From: Bacillota bacterium
GTDB lineage: Bacteria; Bacillota; Clostridia; Oscillospirales; Ruminococcaceae
Assembly (NCBI GenBank): GCA_023412215.1
Contig: JAEYNX010000014.1
Location: 124,001 to 188,000, forward strand
Length of the DNA stretch: 64,000 nucleotides
Direction of reading: 5' to 3'
Below the pieces are notes generated by a model, which was given only the letters and a program-made list of their open reading frames with translations, was not told the DNA's origin and made no database searches. This document shows, piece after piece, positions 59,876 through 64,000 of the stretch. Both the position numbers and the translations under genes were made by a program. Positions within the stretch are counted from its first letter, which is position 1, and every line of letters starts with the position of its first letter.

Positions 59876-61564
59876 ATGGCTAATCTGGTTAAACACGCTC
59901 AAGGCGAGCTGAAAGAGATTTTACTGGCGGCACTGGGCCGCGCGGTGGCGGCGGGCGAGCTGCCTGCCGAGCCGATGCCCGCGTTTGCCATTGAGATTCC
60001 CGCCGACACCACCCACGGGGATTTTGCCACCAACGCCGCCATGGTTTCGGCGAGGGCGTTTAAGCTGCCCCCCAAGAAGATTGCCGAAATCATCTGCAAT
60101 AACTGCGTGCTGCAGGGCACCTCGTTTGAGCGGTATGAGATCGCGGGCCCCGGGTTTATCAACTTCTTCCTCAGCAGCGCGTGGTTTGCCAAAACCCTGA
60201 TTGCCGTTTTTGACGAGAAGGAAAACTACGGCAGAACCAACTACGGCAGAGGCCAAAAGGCGATGGTAGAGTTTGTTTCGGCCAACCCTACCGGCCCCAT
60301 GCACATGGGCAACGCGCGCGGCGGCGCCTTGGGCGACTGCCTTGCCTCCGCCCTCGCGTTCGCGGGCTATGACGTAACGCGGGAGTTTTATGTAAACGAC
60401 GCGGGCAACCAGATTGAGAAGTTTGCAAACTCGCTTTCCGCCCGCTACCTGCAGCTGTATAAAAAGGATATTGAGTTCCCCGAGGACGGCTATCAGGGCG
60501 ACGACATCAAGGAGCGCGCGCGGGAGTTCGCCGACATGCACGGCGAAAGCTTTGTAAACGCCGATGACGAGACCCGCAAGAAGGCGCTGGTGGACTACGC
60601 GCTGCCCAAGAATGTTGAAAAGCTGAAAAACGACCTTTCCAAATACCGCATCGATTACGATGTGTGGTTCTTCGAGAGCACGCTGCACCGGAGCGGTGCC
60701 ATCAAAAAGGTAGTGCACATCCTCACCAAAAACGGCTACACCTACGAGAAGGACGACGCGCTGTGGTACAAGGCCACCGTGTTCGGCGCCGACAAGGACG
60801 ATGTGCTGATACGCGCGAACGGCATCCCCACCTACTTTGCCGCCGATATCGCCTACCACTACAACAAGTTTGTGGACAGAGGCTTTGATAAGGTCATTAA
60901 CGTGTGGGGTGCCGACCACCACGGCCATGTGGGCCGCTTAAAGGGCGCCATGACCGCCGTGGATATCGACAGCGACAAGCTCGATATCGTGCTGATGCAG
61001 CTGGTTCGTCTGGTGCGCGGCGGCGAGGTGGTGCGCATGAGCAAGCGCACCGGCAAGGCCATTACGCTCAACGACCTGCTGGACGATGTGCCGGTGGACG
61101 CGGCGCGCTTCTTCTTTAACCTGCGCGAGCCCAACAGCCACTTCGACTTCGACCTCGACCTCGCGGTGGAGCAGAGCGCGCAGAACCCCGTATACTACGT
61201 GCAGTACGCGCACGCGCGCATCTGCAGTATCTTTAAAAACCTCGGGGCAGAAGGGGTAATCCCCAGAGCCTGCACCGCAGAGGAGCTTGCGGCGCTCTCC
61301 ACCCGCGACGAGATGGAGGTTATCCGCCTGCTGGCGCGCCTGCCCGACGAGGTGACCGAGGCGGCGAAAAACTACGACCCCGCCCGCCTCACCCGCTATT
61401 GCGTTGACCTTGCCACACAGTTCCACAAGTTCTACAACGCGCACCGCGTAAAGGGCGAGGATGAGCCGCTGATGCAGGCGCGTCTGGCACTCTGTGCCGC
61501 TGTAAAGATCGTGCTGGGCAACGTGCTTTCCCTCTTAAAGATTACCGCTCCCGAGGCGATGTAA
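59876..61564 (+). CDS. argS: Arginyl-tRNA synthetase
   Basis: The 562-residue class I synthetase has the N-terminal Add-1 domain (IEIPADTTHGDFATNAAMVS), the HIGH-like motif NPTGPMHMGNARGG (about residue 138), VWGADHHGHVGRLKGAM, the KMSKS-like motif VVRMSKRTGKAITLNDLL (about residue 384) and the DALR anticodon-binding domain (YYVQYAHARICSIFKNL through the C-terminus). GGAAGGAATG precedes the ATG. It is followed by an intrinsic terminator. Confidence 0.97.
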   Translation: MANLVKHAQGELKEILLAALGRAVAAGELPAEPMPAFAIEIPADTTHGDFATNAAMVSARAFKLPPKKIAEIICNNCVLQGTSFERYEIAGPGFINFFLSSAWFAKTLIAVFDEKENYGRTNYGRGQKAMVEFVSANPTGPMHMGNARGGALGDCLASALAFAGYDVTREFYVNDAGNQIEKFANSLSARYLQLYKKDIEFPEDGYQGDDIKERAREFADMHGESFVNADDETRKKALVDYALPKNVEKLKNDLSKYRIDYDVWFFESTLHRSGAIKKVVHILTKNGYTYEKDDALWYKATVFGADKDDVLIRANGIPTYFAADIAYHYNKFVDRGFDKVINVWGADHHGHVGRLKGAMTAVDIDSDKLDIVLMQLVRLVRGGEVVRMSKRTGKAITLNDLLDDVPVDAARFFFNLREPNSHFDFDLDLAVEQSAQNPVYYVQYAHARICSIFKNLGAEGVIPRACTAEELAALSTRDEMEVIRLLARLPDEVTEAAKNYDPARLTRYCVDLATQFHKFYNAHRVKGEDEPLMQARLALCAAVKIVLGNVLSLLKITAPEAM

Positions 61565-61578
61565 TACTGATTTTTATT

Positions 61579-61603
61579 AAAAAAGGGGATTGTATCCCCT
61601 TTT
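61579..61603 (+). terminator. Intrinsic terminator after argS
   Basis: A 9-bp stem (AAAAGGGGA/TCCCCTTTT, loop TTGTA) lies 15 bp after the stop; its 3' arm supplies the T-run. Confidence 0.8.
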
Positions 61604-61667
61604 ATAGAATCATATATAGAAAGAAACCATAACTTGCCGACTGATTGACGGAGGGTTACAAAAAGCA

Positions 61668-62900
61668 ATGGAGATTCCCGATAAACGCCCCTTACTGCTG
61701 GACGGCGCCGTTGCCACCAATCTGATGCCGCTGGGTATGCCGGAGGGAGGGATAAATGCCCTTCGCTGGATACTGCAAAACAGCGATAGGGTGATGGCGT
61801 TGACGGATGCCTTTATCAGGGCCGGCGCGATGGCGGTGCTCGCCCCCACCTATGGGGTGATGCGCAGCGCCGTCGCCGAAGGCGGTGCAAGCGACGATAT
61901 CGCCGCGCTCAACCGCAGCCTTGCCGGGATGACGTTTACGGCCGCAAACGGCCGTGTGCCCGTCGGAGGCAGTGTGTCGCCCTCGGGCATCGAGATCAAG
62001 CCGTTCGGTGAGGCGACCTTTGGCCGCCTGATTGCCGACTACAAGGAGCAGATGGCGGCGCTCTGCGAAAGCGGCCTGAACTTCGTGCTGCTGGAGGGCT
62101 TCACCAATCTGGTCGACCTTCGCGCGGCGATCCTCGCGGCAAGGGCGTCCCAGCTGCCTGTATTCGCCTGTGTGACGGTGAGCGACGACTGCCGCACCAA
62201 AACGTGGGACGTGGACCTGCTCGCCGCGCTGACGGTGGCGCAGAGCTTGGGGGTGAAGGCGTTCGGGGTAAACTGTTCCTCCCCCGAGGCGGCGCTCAGT
62301 GCGGTAAAGCGCATGCACCCTTACGCGGAGGTTCCCCTCATTGCAAGGCCCGACGCGGGCAGCGCAAACCCGATTCTGCCTCACCTGTACGATTATTCAC
62401 CCGAAAGCATGGCGGCACTAACAAGCGAGCTGCTGGCCGCGGGTGCCCGGATCATCGGCGGCTGTTGCGGTACCACGCCCGAGCATATAGAGGCTATGGC
62501 ACAGGCTTTCCAGGCGTTTGACCCTGAGGGCGTCAACGCCAAGGTTAACTCGGAAGAAACCATTGTGGCCAACCACAGCGACGCGTTCTTTGTGTCCGAC
62601 AGCTTTACCCCGAGCGAGGGGTTGGACTGTGCGCTGGATATGAGCGAGGCGCTGTTAGAGGCGGCGGACGCGGGTTTTGACGCGATAAAGGTCAACATCA
62701 AGTCACCGGACGACGCAAACCTGCTGGCGATGAACGCGCACATGGCCTCCCTCCCCGTTATGCTGAAATCGGACGACGAGGCCCTGCTGGAGGCGGCGCT
62801 GCTGCAGTATCAGGGCCGCGCGCTGGTAGACTCGCAGTGCTACATACCCGAGCAGACACTTATCAGCATCACCAAGAGATACGGCGCGGTGATTTATTAG
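61668..62900 (+). CDS. Homocysteine S-methyltransferase family protein with C-terminal extension
   Basis: The 410-residue protein has the homocysteine methyltransferase barrel (residues about 1-285): LLLDGAVATNLMPLGMP, LLEGFTNLVDLRAAILAAR, and zinc ligands in GVNCSSPEAAL (about residue 204) and IIGGCCGTTPEHIEAM (about residue 264). A C-terminal region of about 120 residues (VANHSDAFFVSDSFTPSEGL, DAIKVNIKSPDDANLLAMNA) resembles part of the pterin-binding domain of MetH-type enzymes but is much shorter. It may use S-methylmethionine or a corrinoid or folate partner; this is unknown. GGAGGGTTAC-type RBS is upstream. Confidence 0.82.
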   Translation: MEIPDKRPLLLDGAVATNLMPLGMPEGGINALRWILQNSDRVMALTDAFIRAGAMAVLAPTYGVMRSAVAEGGASDDIAALNRSLAGMTFTAANGRVPVGGSVSPSGIEIKPFGEATFGRLIADYKEQMAALCESGLNFVLLEGFTNLVDLRAAILAARASQLPVFACVTVSDDCRTKTWDVDLLAALTVAQSLGVKAFGVNCSSPEAALSAVKRMHPYAEVPLIARPDAGSANPILPHLYDYSPESMAALTSELLAAGARIIGGCCGTTPEHIEAMAQAFQAFDPEGVNAKVNSEETIVANHSDAFFVSDSFTPSEGLDCALDMSEALLEAADAGFDAIKVNIKSPDDANLLAMNAHMASLPVMLKSDDEALLEAALLQYQGRALVDSQCYIPEQTLISITKRYGAVIY

Positions 62901-62915
62901 CCTTATAATTGCAAG

Positions 62916-62953
62916 AAAGCGGTACGCTTCAATGAAAGAAGCTGTACCGCTTT
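62916..62953. terminator. Terminator between convergent genes
   Basis: A 14-bp stem with one mismatch (AAAGCGGTACGCTT and its partner at 62939-62953) separates the methyltransferase-like gene from the leftward transporter gene. Confidence 0.75.
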
Positions 62954-63076
62954 ATTTAGGTCTATAATGAACTGCCCAACCGCAGCTTCATCGTGTCCTT
63001 TGCGGGCGTAATACTAAATGCGAACGGCAACCAGACCGCTGATATCCTGCAGGGTCGCTCTGCGGTACTCCATCGG

Positions 63077-64000
63077 TTATCCCTCCGTACTTTCTGTTGC
63101 CGCTTGATGAAGTGTGCGCAGCTTCTCCCTCATAAAAAGGTTTACCTTCTCGGAGCTCACGAGCATTACGAGGATATAAGCGGCAACGAAGAACGGAAAG
63201 AGCGAGATCGTCGTCGCCGAGGCGATAAAGCCGAAGACGGGCGGCAGGAAGGTAGAGCCGGTGTAGGCCACCGCCATCTGAAAGCCGATAATGGCCTGCG
63301 CGTTCTCTTTACCGAAGCGCGCGGGGGTTTCGTGTATCATGCAAGGGTAGATGGGCGCACAGCCGAGGCCCACCAGCACAAAACCGACCAGCGAACAAAC
63401 TGTCGGCAGCGGCAGCAAAAGCAGTAGGGTACCCGCCAGGATGATCAGCTCCCCGACGCGTATCAGGGTTTTGTTGCTCATTCTCATGGTGATAAAGCCC
63501 GAAACAAACCGGCCTGCCGTAATGCCTGCGTAGAAAAGCGACACCCATCTCGCCGCCGTCGCGGCGTCAAACCCCTTTGCGTTAATCAAAAAGCTGCTGC
63601 CCCACAACCCCATGGTTGCCTCCAGCGCGCAGTAAAGCAAAAAGGTGAGCAGTACAGGTTTTACGCCTTTGAGCCGAAGCGGCTGCCAAAAGCCCCCCTG
63701 TGCCGCCTCGGGTACCATCTCGGCCTGCGGTTCCTGTGAAGCGGTCTTGGCCGCCACCTTATCCCACAGCGGGATGGCAAACAGCAGCACCACCACCAGC
63801 GCAAACTGTATGATCGAGATGGTGAGGAATCCGCTGTGCCACTCGCCCCGCCGGATATAGCCGGACATGATATTCGGCCCGATCATGGCGCCCACGCCCC
63901 AAAAGCAGTGCAGCCAGCTCATGTGGCGCGACTTATAATGCGCCGCCACGTAGGAGTTGAGCCCCGAATCCACCGCGCCCGCGCCCAGCCCGAGCGGTAT
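63077..64000 (-). CDS. MFS transporter, C-terminal part (start outside window)
   Basis: The frame runs off the right edge, so the N-terminus is missing. About 307 residues remain, with the family motif LGLGAGAVDSGLNSYVAAHY at the edge (like the fucose/glucose permease-type PLGxGxGxxDxxLN motif), then about eight membrane helices (GFLTISIIQFALVVVLLFAI, VLLTFLLYCALEATMGLWGS, TICFVPRI-like helices absent) and a C-terminal EKVNLFMREKLRTLHQ. It belongs to a group of MFS permeases for sugars or related small molecules; the substrate is unknown. Confidence 0.85.
   Translation of the reverse strand: MPLGLGAGAVDSGLNSYVAAHYKSRHMSWLHCFWGVGAMIGPNIMSGYIRRGEWHSGFLTISIIQFALVVVLLFAIPLWDKVAAKTASQEPQAEMVPEAAQGGFWQPLRLKGVKPVLLTFLLYCALEATMGLWGSSFLINAKGFDAATAARWVSLFYAGITAGRFVSGFITMRMSNKTLIRVGELIILAGTLLLLLPLPTVCSLVGFVLVGLGCAPIYPCMIHETPARFGKENAQAIIGFQMAVAYTGSTFLPPVFGFIASATTISLFPFFVAAYILVMLVSSEKVNLFMREKLRTLHQAATESTEG

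Noticed and set aside
59921..60928. Minus-strand open frame of 335 codons
   Set aside because: It is antisense to argS and shows no known domain.

Overview
The window reads as a chromosomal segment from an anaerobic Bacillota bacterium of the class Clostridia, most likely an Oscillospirales/Ruminococcaceae-type gut organism (inference). Supporting signs are strong AGGAGG ribosome binding sites, frequent TTG and GTG starts, sigma-A promoters of the TTGACA-N17-TATAAT type, YesN/YesM and LplB-type sugar transport genes, type III pantothenate kinase, Asp23 next to a DhaL/DegV-type kinase, and a moderately high GC content in coding regions. I found no rRNA, tRNA, CRISPR array, phage or intact insertion sequence.

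0-17 kb is a carbohydrate locus. A leftward operon encodes a GH30 glucanase, a mutarotase-fold protein and two inverting glycoside phosphorylases of the GH94 clan. Divergent from it run two ABC permeases, a lipoprotein binding protein and the YesN/YesM two-component system. A perfect 20-bp palindrome matching the CcpA/LacI operator consensus lies between the two arms. The set fits import of beta-glucan oligosaccharides and their phosphorolysis inside the cell. 17-20 kb holds a leftward, translationally coupled trio: CheY-like regulator, a CheA-like kinase with CBS and PAS domains but no CheW-binding domain, and a CheX-type phosphatase. 20-23 kb carries two uncharacterised lipoproteins, one with GLUG repeats.

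23-29 kb is sulfur and redox metabolism: metY preceded by a Met/Cys-rich 42-residue open frame and an intrinsic terminator (a possible new attenuation system), cysK, an HxlR regulator divergent from a nitroreductase, a stand-alone pyruvate-kinase C-domain protein, a flavodoxin-like reductase and a heptad-repeat coiled-coil protein. 29-32 kb has adenine deaminase and a C_GCAxxG_C_C protein. 32-37 kb is a six-gene envelope metal module (lipoprotein, DUF2318 protein, HMA-SafE-cupredoxin fusion, CopZ-like chaperone, response regulator, histidine kinase).

37-52 kb is mostly housekeeping: a PfkB kinase, a tandem palindromic repeat, a CmpB-type membrane protein, Asp23, a DhaL/DegV kinase, recG, a frameshifted pyrophosphatase, rsmA, cdd, an HD phosphohydrolase, coaX with an ECF S component, copA and a fluoride channel. 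52-55.5 kb is the leftward rpmG-secE-nusG-rplK-rplA and rplJ-rplL block with an L10 leader; rpoBC does not follow. 55.7-64 kb has a MarR regulator with paired operators, an unknown small protein, a DtxR-like regulator, ddl, murI, a DUF1934 protein, argS, a homocysteine methyltransferase-like protein and a partial MFS transporter.
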